Below are positions 46,771 through 57,559 of a DNA stretch of 64,000 nt, in pieces. Position numbers and translations under genes: made by a program. Under the pieces are notes generated by a model. That model was not told the DNA's origin, did no database searches, and worked only from the letters and a program-made list of their open reading frames with translations. Numbering within the stretch: the first letter of the stretch is position 1; each line of letters starts with the position of its first letter. Source of the DNA: Cunninghamia lanceolata (Eukaryota; Streptophyta; Pinopsida; Cupressales; Cupressaceae); the NCBI GenBank assembly GCA_027924645.1, contig BSBN01000187.1:18928001-18992000 (forward strand), read 5' to 3'.

Positions 46771-48440
46771 TGTTTTTTTTCTTGTATTAAACGCTTATAA
46801 TTCAGATGCAAAAAAGGTTACAAAAACCCGAGAACCAAAAAATACAGAGCCACTAAGAACTCACGGCTTCTCCATATAGCTTAAACATAGCAGCTTAAAA
46901 CGTCTAACCAAAAAAACCAGAGAAACAACATAGTAAACATAAGAACACTGTGCCTAAACATCACCCGACCTCGCTCAACCCGCCACTACACTCGCCTCTG
47001 TCGTGGGCTCTTCGTCTTTGAACGGCTCCAAGTTCTCCTCAGTATCTGAATCCGCATCTAGAGCTGCAGGGTTTGAAGGGAGATGAGGGCGAGGTCGGCA
47101 GCCTGGAACCGGAGGAAGCAAATAGCAATGAACACCTCCTTACATCTAATCCGCACCCTTTTAGGCATTGTGAAAGCATGAGCTCTAATAGCCCTTTCCA
47201 ATTCGCATGTGCAACCACAAAGTAAACCCCTTTGAATCTTTCTGTAAAGGCACTCGAAGGCCTTTTTGGACCTCAGCTGGTGCATGGGAAAGAGACCTCC
47301 CACCCAGGCGTCACCAACTAGTATATCATAGTTTAGCAAAGCCTCTTTCCGGCATTGAATGCTAAACAATCTTTTATTGATGAGCCCCATGGCAATCGGG
47401 ATGACAGTGTGCGTCGAGAGAAATATCCATTAGATTTGATAAGAACACCGAGACCACCTCAAACCACTTCAATTCGCGATCAAGGGAGCCATCTAGCCAT
47501 CGCTGATTGCAAATACTTTGAATTGCAAACTGGGAAAGCATGCAATCGATATTGAAAATCTGGTTGAGATCGACAATACTAACACTGCCTATGATGGTCG
47601 GTTCCCAAGCTTGAGGATGGAAGAAGATCCTGTAATTGGACGCTTCACCCTCCATATCTCCCGAGAACCTGCACAAGGGAAACAAAACGATTGTCCGAGT
47701 AGAGAGAAGGCCAGAAATGAATAGCAGAGAGATGATCAACAAACGTAGGAATGAAGATAGGTTTGATGGGGAAGTAATTCTTTATAGAAGCGGAGGCATT
47801 TCTTAGAATAAATGTGCCACGGAAAACATAAATTCCCTTGTCATGAGGATGCGTCAAGGAGACATCTGCATATCGTCGGAGAATGGCATTTCAAATCTTT
47901 TGTTGTCCTATACACTAATCTCAGGGTGAAGGAAAAAGGTGCGCTTAAGTGAGGAGATTTGTCCGATAGATCATTGTCAAATCTGAAATAAATGGGGGCT
48001 GGCTGATACATCGTTGGGCTCCTTTCCCAACACTTAGGCAGAGGCGGGATTTCATTTCAACCCGCTACGTGTACTTTAGAGATGTATGTAGCTAGAAGGT
48101 GGGCTGGCGAATCAACCGAGATCAGTATCAGTCATAAAGGCACACCTTAGGTGCAGTTAATCACTGTGTGTCTTAACTTGAGATCTTAGATGAAAAAGAC
48201 CTCTCTTGACATATGACGTCCTTTAAGGGAGGAAGGAAAGAGGCAAAGCAAGCCTCCAGCCTAGACCACCCACCCACTCCACCCCTTACCTTTTGCATTC
48301 ATGAAATGACATGATCGTGGCCGTTTGGAGAAACAATCATAAAGAAATTCAAAGGAGGGCTTGCATATGGCCGTTAGCTGTACCTAGAAAATTGGTGGGA
48401 GCTGTCTTGAGAAAAATACCAGCCCTCATCCCACCGTGTT
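46771..48440 (-). other. LINE 3' region
   Basis: The region from the RNase H end to the poly(A). Minus-strand frames of 122 and 110 codons (47,742-47,374; 47,390-47,058) contain no recognised domain. Its base composition is closer to the LINE than to the AT-rich flank. It ends TTAATACAAG plus A-run on the minus strand. Confidence 0.65.
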
Positions 48441-49986
48441 CAAATTTGCAGAGCCTATATCGTATGAAATTAGATTTCTCAAATTTTTTGGACAACCAAT
48501 AAAGTGTTGGTCAAAAAAAATTTCCTGCTCTGCTTGGTTTATGGCAAGGTTGACTAACCAATTTGCAACCTTGTTGCCTTCCCGAAAATAGTGGGATATC
48601 TGATAATTATCGAAATTCTCCAGAATCTTCCACGCTTGCTCAAGGATGTATCTAATCGACCAGTTTTCTGATTACCTTCTTTGAAGAGCAAAGATAATGA
48701 TCAACGAGTCCCCTTCGATCCAAACTTTTTTGAAACCTTTGAGATAAGCTAATTGCAGAGCGTGGACGAGGGCATATGCTTCTGCTACATTGTTTGTTCC
48801 ATCTGGCAATTTGGCGGCTTTAGCTGCTAAAAGTCTCCCCTTATTGCATCTAATAACACATCCTAGCCCAGAAGGCCCAGGGTTGCCCCAGCTAGCTCCA
48901 TTAAAGTTAATTTTCACAAAGGAGTTGTCTAGCGGTTGCCATTTAACTAGAGATTTGTCCACCTTCTGTTGGAGTGAAGGAGCCTGCGAGCTAACAGACT
49001 GCCTATCAAGATACTTCCATTCTTTAGATATCATTTTGTCCCAGCTAGACCATTTGACGTCCTTTAACTGGGATCTTAAATATGCCATGATTGTTTCTGA
49101 AATTGAGATTTCTAAAGCCTCACAGACCTCCATTCAAGACTCGGCATTATTCTTGAAAATTCTAAAGTTTCTTTCTTTCCAGATTGACCAAAGGAGAAGA
49201 GAGGGACTTACTAGCCATAGAGAGTGAAATGTAGCTTCCTTGTTCAAGAGCGGCCAGCTTTCTAACATCTGAATCAATGAGCCTAGGAGTGGAGCACACC
49301 AATTTAGCTTCCTCATGAGCCATTTCCAACATTCTTGGGTGAATCCAGAATGAATGAAGATATGTTCAGAGGATTCTTTTGCTTCCTGACAGAAAACACA
49401 ATGAAATGTGGAACCCAACGCTAGTTTTTCTAATCTTTCACCCGTGAGAATTTTGTTATTGAGGGCCAACCACATAAAAGTACCAGCTTTTGGTAAAACT
49501 GGGTCTGCCCAACATAGATGCTTAGGCCAATCCTTCTTCATTCCGGATGAGAGGAAATTATATCCGAGGTGAGCTCTATAGACCCCCGATCCATCCCCAG
49601 TCCACACCAACTCGTCGTCTTTTGGGGAGAAGTAGATTATTCTCTCATCCAATATTTTTTTGAGGGCTACCTTTTGACTGAGGGAAATTACAATTGTCAA
49701 AGTTTTACCAGACCACCCTGGAGGGTATGGTGGACGAGTTGATGGAGAAGTAATTGTAGACTTTAAAGCCCCAGAACCTTTTAAGATAGGCTTCAGCGTC
49801 TTTGAAATCTCCCATTGTTGCTATCTTTGGCCGCCCGCTCCATGAATCATCCCAGAAGGATGCTTTTTTCCCATTAAAGATTGTCCACGACAGCTTGGGG
49901 AGAATCACTTCTCGACTTTTGACAACGAAGTTCCAAACGGAGGAGCCCCGCGGTGGGTTTGCAACCGTAAATATCCTTTTTGGCAC
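48441..49986 (-). pseudogene. LINE RT zinc-binding region and RNase H
   Basis: The zf-RVT-like region (49,700-49,134) shows PKAGTFMWLALNNKILTGER and FHCVFCQEAKESSEHIFIHS. RNase H (from 49,133) shows VKINFNGASWGNPGPSGLGC, NNVAEAYALVHALQLA and WIEGDSLIIIFALQ. The first catalytic Asp is Asn here (NFNGA in place of NFDGA). After a stop at 48,672 the RNase H tail continues in another frame (LEQAWKILENFDNYQISHYF, REGNKVANWLVNLAI) to about 48,441. Confidence 0.85.
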
Positions 49987-50885
49987 TTGAGAGTCGAGAT
50001 ATTTTTCTGCATGAGCTTAGCCCATTTAGATTGCGGGCTTTTATACATCTTCCAGGCCAACTTAGCTCCTAAAGCCAAATTCTGAGTTTGCTGATTGATG
50101 ACACCTGCTCCTCTTCGAGACTTCGGCTTACAAATATTATCCCAAGAAATTAAATGAATCTTTTTGAAATCTGAAGTACCTTTCCACAAGAATTTTCTAC
50201 AAATTTTACCAATTTTTTCAACGATGCCTTCGGGGATTAGTAAAGAGGACATCACATAAGTGGGGACAGCTAATAGAACCACTTTGACTAAGGTTAATCT
50301 GCCAGCCAAGGATAACCATTTCCCTTTCCAGGCACTAATCTTGTGAGCCATATTATCTATAACACCTTTCCAAAGGACTTTCTTATGGCGTCCATTGAAT
50401 AGAGGGACGCCTAAATACTTTCCTAGGAGCGATTCAACTTTAAAGTTGAATAAGCTTGCAATCTCTTTCTGCCTCGCATCTCTCATGTTGAAAATATATA
50501 ATTTTGATTTTCTATCATTGATGATCTGTCCCGACGCCTTGCAGTAGGAGAGGAAAGTTTGCTTGATGGCAATGGCTTTGTTTTTATTGGCTCTGTCGAA
50601 GAGAGTTGTGTCATCAGCAAACAAGGAGTGAGTGAGAGGCTCCTTTATGGATTTCACAGAAATACCCTTCCACCTATTTTTGCTCCTCGCCTCTTTGATG
50701 GACCAAGTGAGGGCTTCCGTCATTAAAATAAACAGGTAGGGCGAAATAAGATCACCCTGTCTTAAACCCCTAGAGATCTCAAATGGTTTGGTTTCTGAAC
50801 CATTAATAAGAACCGAACATTTCGTACTTGTGACACACGAAGAGACCCATTGAGCCATCGACCTGAAAAACCTATGGAGTTTCAC
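49905..50885 (-). pseudogene. LINE reverse transcriptase, C-terminal part
   Basis: Continues the RT frame from 58,207: SRGLRQGDLISPYLFILMTE, then HSLFADDTTLF with the FADD catalytic pair, then KYLGVPLFNGRHKK and the thumb region. Compared with typical plant L1 elements about a dozen residues are missing just after KAYD, so the RT may already have been defective before the CACTA insertion. A frameshift near 49,960 leads into the zinc-binding region. Confidence 0.88.
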
Positions 50886-50888
50886 TAT
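50886..50888. other. CACTA target-site duplication, left
   Basis: TAT directly before CACTAGTAG; the right copy is 58,204-58,206. Confidence 0.9.
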
Positions 50889-51090
50889 CACTAGTAGAAT
50901 TTGGGCAAATAAATGACTAAATGACTAAAACTTTTAGTCGTTCTACTAATTTTTTGCAACACAACTATAAATGACGAAATAAATGACTAATTTGATCGTC
51001 GAGTAAAAAACACAACTAAATATTTAGTCATATTTCTATATTGATAGTCATATAACCAACTAAATATGTCTTCAAAGGACACTTTTGAAA
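50889..51090 (+). repeat. CACTA left terminus and subterminal repeats
   Basis: The terminal CACTAGTAGAA is followed by TGACTAAA-like motifs in both orientations (AAATGACTAAATGACTAAAA, TTTAGTCGTT, AATGACTAATTTG, ATTTAGTCAT). In En/Spm such subterminal motifs bind the TNPA protein; here the role is inferred from placement. Confidence 0.85.
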
Positions 51091-51189
51091 AAAAAACATA
51101 TTGCTTAAAATTTTAAGCGCTAAAAGCAAGCGCTTTTTTTTTTAAAGGGAAAATCAAAAGGAAAATAGAAGTTAGGCACCAAAGTGATG

Positions 51190-51556
51190 TTTCAGTTTTG
51201 TCTTCATTACACCTACGTGCTAAAGAGGTTTAGGGTTATGGGAGATTATCTACTGTTTCTCCAGTGATTCGATTTGCAAGGCCTCACAAAGACTATGATC
51301 AACCTACGTGCTAAGGAGGTTTAGGGTTATGGGAGATTATCTGTCGTTTCTCCAGTGGTTCCATTTGCAAGGCCTCACAAAGACTATGATCAATCTGCAG
51401 AAGAAAAGAAATAATTTTATTCAGACATTGGTGGATGATCATCATCAGACGCAGAGGGCTCATGATGACTTTATTGATGTGCTCATTTCTACAATAGACA
51501 AGCATGAAAGTCTCTCACAGGATAAAGACACCGTGGTGAAGGCCTCTGCTATTGTG
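51190..51556 (+). pseudogene. Captured cytochrome P450 fragment
   Basis: Reads GDYLSFLQWFHLQGLTKTMI, then the KRNNFIQTLVDDHHQTQ stretch, HDDFIDVLISTIDKHESLSQ and DTVVKASAI. This matches the F-to-H helix region of plant CYP71-clan enzymes (CYP82-like pattern D-Y-x-P-F-L-x-W-x-D-L-Q-G, LVDDH, DDF-DVLL) and stops just before the I-helix oxygen-binding motif. The haem-binding Cys, I-helix and membrane anchor are absent. A 92-bp stretch (from about 51,213) is duplicated in tandem at its start. An apparent donor GTGAGT follows SAI. Confidence 0.7.
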
Positions 51557-52351
51557 AGTTTCTCCCTTCACATTTTTTTATAAAAATATTTTCTTTTATT
51601 TCTTTTCTTTTCTCCAGGAAAAGACCTGGTTTCAAAATAGAAGCTCTTGACTCCTTGCTTTCCATTTGTTTGTGGACTGTTTGGGCTATTACATCATCCA
51701 TTTGACTCTCTGGCTTTCCATTTGCTTGTGGATTGTTTGGGCTATTTTAATGATTGGTAAATACCAATTACATAAATAAAATGTAAATCCCTGCTACAAA
51801 AAAATAGCAGTATACAAGCTTTTGTCGTGCAATATGTAGGTCACCAATTTTGAATCTATAAACCGTCTGTTAATGGAGACAGCAACAGAAACTCTTATTA
51901 AAACCTCAGAGCAACTACAATATATTACTGCCAGTCATGTTATTACAGTTAAAAATTCCAAAATTCCCCAATCATTTACATGTAGACATACTTTTCCAAC
52001 TCCTGTAAGTCTTTCTGCTGTGTTGCTTGGCAGATATTGAAGTCATTTTTGGCTAATGTTAAAAAAACAATCACTGCTTAAACAGGGGATCCTGCAATCC
52101 GATCAGAAGGTCCAATATTCAGGACTGTCTAAGCAAGTCATCTAAAAGCATATACTTATAAAATCAAATTTGAAGGGTTATCTAGTTATGGTGTGCCATA
52201 ACAATGAGCTCAATCAAAAGTTACTTGTAAGAGGTCTTTCAAATCCAAATATCATCAAATGCATATTTTTCAATGTATCTTCTATGTTCCATTCACTCCA
52301 AACTGGCCAACCAGGGGACAGCCAGTGCATACTTAACCTGCACATGATGGA
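51557..52351. other. CACTA interior, no gene recognised
   Basis: Noncoding by inspection. CTTTCCATTTG with TGTGGA(C/T)TGTTTGGGCTATT occurs twice (51,659-51,690 and 51,714-51,745), a short tandem duplication. It could be intron sequence captured with the P450 or terpene synthase. Confidence 0.4.
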
Positions 52352-53480
52352 TCAACCCCTAAAGCTCAATGACAAAATTAATATCAAACATCGGTCATTT
52401 GGATTTGAAAAAATAAATGTATTAGTCACTACTATTACCTCTTTATCAAGGTCTTTGTGGACTAAATTTTTGTCATCCATTGCAATATTTGCTTCATTTT
52501 TGGCAAGATAGTTTCTGGAGAAAGATTTTGCTTCTTCCAAAATTCTTTCACCAGGGAACATCATCTGAGATGATTTATACAAATTCAGCATTGCTGTAAC
52601 AGCTTGGACTCTCTTTTCTACTGATGGTAGGAAGTTTCCATCTTGCAGGAAACTAACAAAGACATCTATATGGTTGTTGGTTACATTAAAAGGAAATACA
52701 AAATTAATGAAACATAACTCTGGTAAAGAATTAATTTATGAGTGAGAATCTATCATCCCCAAAATTGCATTTCATAACAGTTATTCATGCCTGACAGAAA
52801 AATATGAGCAATAATCAACAACAAAATTTATGGAAAACAGGGTGTGATTTGTTCAAAAGACCTGGAGACACATCATATCCATTCCACCGTAAAATCCTGA
52901 AACTGACAGAACTATTAATTATGTCTGATGTTGATGATATTCTCTCAATTATTTTGTTCTCTGTCCAGCATTTGTCCAGTGAGAATATTGATTTCAAACA
53001 ATATGGAAACCAGGCATAGAAAGTACAATATTCAATCATAAGCAAGGGATTTATCAATTGCCTATAGACATCATCTAGAGCCTGCTTTATCTCACATTTG
53101 AAATGTCTTACTATTCCTAAGCTCTCCAACCTATCTACCATTGAGAGAGCATTGAACACATTTATGGGATAAACACTAGGCACTGCACCAACAAAAAAAT
53201 GCATGTTACATGTGCATGAACATGATGAAATCTCATTAATATACATTAACATTTAGGACCAAACTCCATTCTCCAAAGTTTCTAGCATTGAATTCAAATA
53301 CTCAAGGCAACTGGATTTTCTAGTGTGCATTAGAGCACAAGCAGTTGCAGAGGGAGAATGGAAGAGTGAGCCATCCTTGGTCTGATGTCTTAAAACTTTG
53401 TTCCAATCAACTATGCTTCGAATACCCTCAACTATGAAAATTAGGGATTGATCATAATCATTCATCTAGTCTATTTCTAT
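52352..53480 (-). pseudogene. Captured terpene synthase fragment
   Basis: Several exons of a plant terpene synthase (beta/gamma-domain side and start of the alpha domain), separated by intron-like gaps. In order: IVDWNKVLRHQTKDGSLFHS with PSATACALMHTR (53,465-53,253); VPSVYPINVFNALSMVDRLE and SLGIVRHFKCEIKQALDDVY (about 53,190-53,050); SVSFRILRWNGYDVSPG (about 52,925-52,845); FLQDGNFLPSVEKRVQAVTA and MLNLYKSSQMMFPGERILEE (about 52,690-52,400). The position of the class II Asp-rich motif reads DIIN instead of DxDD. The class I DDxxD motif is not included. Gymnosperm and diterpene-type synthases look closest. No product is expected. Confidence 0.82.
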
Positions 53481-53484
53481 GCTG

Positions 53485-54680
53485 AAAAACCAAAACCAAA
53501 GGAATTCCTCTATTCTTTATGTTTTGATGGATGTCCATACCCTATTCCAAAGCTCCCATTTTGACACAGGCAGGGAGGATGCTGGCAAAGGTTGTGGAAT
53601 TTGGCTTTACACCAGCCAATTGCATTTGCTTTAAAATTTCTAAAGCCTTTTCAACAAATCCATTTTGTACATATCCTGCAATCATTGCAGTCCATGAGAC
53701 CACATTTCTTTGAGGCATTCTGTCAAACAGTTCACGTGCCCTGTCTATGCTTCCACATTTTGCATGCATGTCTAACAGGGCAGTTGCAACTACAACATCT
53801 GACAAAATTCCTCTATCCTTTATGTTTTGATGGATGTCCATACCCTATTCCAAAGCTCCCATTTTGACACAGGCAGGGAGGATGCTGGAAAGGTTGTGCA
53901 ATTTGGCTTTACACCAGCCAATTGCATTTGCTTGAAAGGTTCTAAAGCCTTTTCAACAAATCCATTTTGTGCATATCCCGCAACCATTGCATTCCATGAG
54001 ATGACATCTCTTTGAGGCATTCTACCAAACAGTTCACATGCCTTGTCAATGCTTCCACATTTTGCATACATGTCTACCAGGGCAGTTGCAACTACAACAA
54101 ATGACAAAATTCCTCTATCCTTCATGCTTTGATGGATGTCCATACCGTGTTCCAAACCCTCCCATTTTGGCACAGGTAGGGAAAACGCTGGCAAAGGTTG
54201 TCGAATTTGGCTTTACACCTGCTAATTGCATTTGCTTGAAAGTTTCTAAATCCTTTTCAACAAATCCATTTTGTGCATATCCCACAACCATTGCATTCCA
54301 TGAGATGACATCTCTTTGAGGCATTCTGCCAAACAGTTCACATGCCTTGTCAATGCTTCCACATTTTGCATACGGTTCTATATACCAAAGACTGCGGGAG
54401 ATGCAGTCCAGGTCTTCCAGCATCACCACGGAAGCTATCAAGAGTCAGTGCGGGAGTGCAGGAAGCTTGCACTGACTCTTGATAGCTCCCGCGGTGATGC
54501 TGGAAGAGCCTGTCCATGCGTATCCTGCAATCATTGCAGTCCATGAGACCACATTTTTTTTGAGGCATTCTATCAAACAATTCATGTGTCTTGTCCATGG
54601 TTCCACATTTTGCATACATGTCTACCAGGGCAGTTTCAAGATTTATTATAATTAGTGGAAATTTATCATATCGAACCATA
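53485..54680 (-). pseudogene. Captured PPR (PLS-type) block 1
   Basis: Tandem units of 101 codons (303 bp), each containing MDIHQ-x-KDRGILS, VVATALVDMYAKCGSIDKA, ELFGRMPQRDVISWNAM and FKQMQLAGVKPNSTTFAS. The phrase TTTGATGGATGTCC marks unit starts at about 53,524, 53,828 and 54,128. PLS-type PPR proteins act in organelle RNA editing and processing; the E/DYW C-terminus is not present. Frames are broken by stops (GAA-TAG near 53,539), small deletions and the hairpin at 54,413-54,507. The near-identity of units suggests repeat amplification. Confidence 0.85.
54413..54507. repeat. Long near-perfect hairpin in PPR block 1
   Basis: Arms 54,413-54,450 and 54,470-54,507 are inverted copies of 38 bp with two mismatches, around a 19-base loop. 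Left arm starts TCTTCCAGCATCACC; right arm ends GGTGATGCTGGAAGA. Part of the arm sequence is not PPR-derived, so it is a small insertion or rearrangement. If transcribed it would fold into a single long stem. Confidence 0.9.
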
Positions 54681-54879
54681 CAGAACTTTCTTTCAGAGTT
54701 CTATTATCCTTCTCATGATAAAGGTTGGCAAGTTAAAGCATAAACGACTATTAAAGATTTTTGTTCACAGCTTGGAATTGTTACATCTGTCTTGTAAATG
54801 CATCTTCTTGAATATTCAGAGATAAGGTATGCTCCAAAATATTGGTTAATTCTTTGCATTATTAATTTTTCTTTGCAGA

Positions 54880-55258
54880 TATGCCAACATTTCCTCTTCG
54901 AGTTGTGATTATGGCTCCATATAAACCCTCGTAAGCTTCTAACTTTGGATAAAGTATTCCAAATTACTTTGAATGATTCTATAGTCTTTGCATTCTTCTA
55001 TTCCAAATGTTTTATATCTGGATTTGTTACAGTACAAATCCACATATTATTGTGTCCTTTCTTTTTGGTGTTTCTCAAAAATTTGTCTGTTCACTTTATG
55101 TACTGGTACTTCTTATGTACAGATTCGAGTTGAAGACCCTTCTAGCACATGATAAAGGTCGTGTAGAGTTTATTGAGGGCACACCTTTGAATGAATTTGA
55201 TCTTGATCGTGTTAGTGCTAAGATGGCTTCAGCTATATTCTTAATGGCCGATCGACAG
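54880..55258 (+). pseudogene. Captured Slo/BK-like potassium channel exons
   Basis: Two exons join cleanly. Exon a (about 54,880-54,931) begins after TTTGCAG and ends AAACCCTC before GTAAGC; exon b (about 55,123-55,258) begins after GTACAG and ends CGACAG before GTTGTG. Joined in frame they read PLRVVIMAPYKPSFELKTLL, then AHDKGRVEFIEGTPLNEFDL and DRVSAKMASAIFLMADRQ. This pattern (V-V-I/L-P, E-L-x-x-L, V-x-F-x-x-G-x-x-L-x-x-x-D-L-x-R-V, A-x-x-L-A-D/N) is the N-terminal RCK region of Slo/BK-type channels; CASTOR/POLLUX RCK domains look less similar. No pore segment is present. Confidence 0.6.
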
Positions 55259-55455
55259 GTTGTGGTGAGATTCTAGATTTTCTATCTGTCCAGTTAATAT
55301 GGTTTTTCTTTCTTTCGTGATTACTATTCACAAATATATATTGAAAGGACATACTGTCACTGAGAATCAAAAATCTGATTTGTGGTATTACTATCTTTTT
55401 TTAGATTCCAAATGGGTTGTCTTGCCTTAAGTTGATGCTTCCACCCCTAAGCTAT
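55259..55455. other. Short CACTA interior gap
   Basis: Probably the intron that followed channel exon b, cut off where the second PPR block starts. No coding frame. Confidence 0.4.
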
Positions 55456-56335
55456 ATGTTTCTATATTCAAGGTAAATTCTTCTATCCTTCATGCTTTGA
55501 TGGATGTCCATAACCTGTTCCAAAGCTCCCATTTTGGCACAGGCAGGGAGGATTCTGGCAAAGGTTGTGGAGTCTATCTTTACACCTGCCAATTGCATTT
55601 GCTTGAAAATTTCTAAAGTCTTCTCAAAAAGTTCAATTTGTGCATATCCTGCAATCATTGCAGTCCATGAGACCACATTTCTTTGAGGCATTTTGTCAAA
55701 CAGTTCACGTGCTTTGTCTATGTTTCCACATTTTGCATACATGTCTACCAGGGCAGTTGCAACTACAACATCTGACAAAATTCCTCTATCCTTCATGCTT
55801 TGATGGATGTCCATACCTTGTTCCAAAGCTCCCCTTTTGGCACAGGTAGGGAGGATGCTGGCAAAGGTTGTGGAGTCTAGATTTACACTTGCCAATTGCA
55901 TTTGCTTGAAAGTTTCTAAAGTCTTCTCAAAAAGTTCAATTTGTGCATATCCTGCAATCATTGCAGTCCATGAGACCACATTTCTTTGAGGCATTTTGTC
56001 AAACAGTTCACATGCTTTGTCTATGTTTCCACATTTTGCATTCATGTCTACCAAGGCAGTTGCAACTACAACATCTAACAAAATTCCTCTATCCTTCATG
56101 CTTTGATGGATGTTCGTACCCTATCCCAAAGCTCCCATTTTGGCACAGGCAAGAAGGATGCTGGCAAAGGTTGTGGAGTCTAGCTTTACACCTGCCAATT
56201 GCATTTGCTTGAAAGTTTCTAAAGTCTTCTCAAAAAGTTCAATTTGTGCATATCCTACAATCATTGCAGTCCATGAGACCACATTTCTTTGAGGCATTTT
56301 GTCAAACAGTTCATGTGCTTTGCCTATGTTTCCAC
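55456..56335 (-). pseudogene. Captured PPR (PLS-type) block 2
   Basis: Nearly three more 303-bp units with the same phrases as block 1 but their own consensus (AQIELFEKTLE where block 1 has AQNGFVEKALE). The unit marker CATGCTTTGATGGATGT is at 55,490, 55,796 and 56,097. The 215-codon frame at 56,099-55,452 is open through two full units, so this block is better preserved than block 1. It abuts the cullin exon at about 56,336. Confidence 0.85.
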
Positions 56336-56336
56336 A

Positions 56337-57083
56337 GTTCGCTCGTCTTGTCAGAGAAGACATTTGTGTTGGAATAGATTTGAGTGTTAAAGTCCTTACT
56401 ACTGGATATTGGCCAGCCTACAAGTCCCCTTATATCAATCTTCCTATTGAGCTGGTAAAACTTATTTGTTACTTGTTTGTAATTTCTTTAACCAAAAATA
56501 CATCTAGTCTTAGTTGTTAATTCTTACCTTTTTGATGCAAGATAAATGTATAGATATATATAAACAATTCTATTCTAAGGAAAATAAGCAGCGCAAACTT
56601 ACATGGATATACCCTCTTGGGACCTGCACCATGAAAGGCAGTTTTGATGGCAACACAATAGAGATGGTATTATCGACTTACCAGGTGACTAGTTTTTGAA
56701 TATCAATTGCCATTTGTGAGAAATTTATTATTTGCAAGCCTACTTAGAGTTTCTATCAGAAGTAAACAAAGTTGGATTCCCAAACATTTATTTGAAATTG
56801 AGATGCACTTCTAAAAAATATGATTCTGCTTTGTGAGCAATATTAATTGACTCTAAATCTGTTATGGAATCAACTGCAGGCCGCTTTATTAATGTTGTTC
56901 AATGAAGCTGAAAAACTTAGTTTTGATGACATCAAATCTCAACTGAATTTGGAAGATGATGATGTAGATAGAGTGTTACATTCAATTGTATTTGCCAAGC
57001 ACAAAGTTCTTCTCAAGGAGCCAAACTCAGAAAAAATAGAACCTACAGTGCATGACAGAGTAAGCACAATTCACAGTGAGTAA
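56337..57083 (+). pseudogene. Captured CUL1-like cullin C-terminal fragment
   Basis: Three exons of a cullin, the scaffold of SCF-type ubiquitin ligases. Exon a (to 56,454) reads [20 protein letters not shown]; exon b (56,542-56,683) reads DKCIDIYKQFYSKENKQRKL, TWIYPLGTC and VLSTYQ; exon c (56,880 on) reads AALLMLFNEAEKLSFDDIKS, QLNLEDDDVDRVLHSIVFAK and HKVLLKEPNSEK. Exons b and c join in frame at STYQ-AA as in plant CUL1. Exons a and b, as read, join out of frame by one base. The fragment ends (TAA, 57,081-57,083) before the C-terminal neddylation Lys region. Confidence 0.82.
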
Positions 57084-57559
57084 AAGAGAGCATGGACAGC
57101 AGGTAAGACAGCTATGGAATCTCGGCATGCACAATCTCAGCGGGTAAGACAGCACTGTCTTTTTGAATTGCAACACCTTGATCCTAGACTGTCACAGTGA
57201 CTTCTGGAGCATAAAAGGATAAGTGTTTTTGAGACCTTGAGTGGCATAAAAGGATAAGTGTTTCAAGGTGAGAGTATAGACCAGACTTGTGTTGAGCAGT
57301 CCAGCAAGGTAGAGAGTAGGAGCTTTGATGATAGTCCACAGTGGTTCTTGAAAAGACAAAGGATCAAAGGCAAAGGGTGAAGCTACCTTGATAGCGTCAA
57401 GTGAAATAACCATCAAAGTATACTCAGAAAATCAGTTTCTTGCTCATTCTTTGAGCTATGTATTATAACCATGAAGGTTTTTTTAGCAAAGAGAAAGCAT
57501 TGTAACTTATTTTCAAATCGATATGCTATTTTTAAGCATTTTTTATCAATAAAACAAGT
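57084..57559. other. CACTA interior, no family recognised
   Basis: A 74-codon minus-strand frame (57,416-57,192) is open but I recognise no family. CATAAAAGGATAAGTGTTT occurs twice (57,210 and 57,245), and AAGACAGC with nearby CAGCGGGTAAG/CAGCAGGTAAG repeats at about 57,099 and 57,137. It may be a further captured piece. Confidence 0.35.

Noticed and set aside
50889..53480. P450 plus terpene synthase as a specialised-metabolism gene cluster
   Set aside because: Both are partial, lack catalytic cores, lie in opposite orientation and sit inside one transposon with unrelated gene pieces.
57192..57416. 74-codon minus-strand frame inside the CACTA element
   Set aside because: Open but without any family motif; kept only as unassigned interior sequence.
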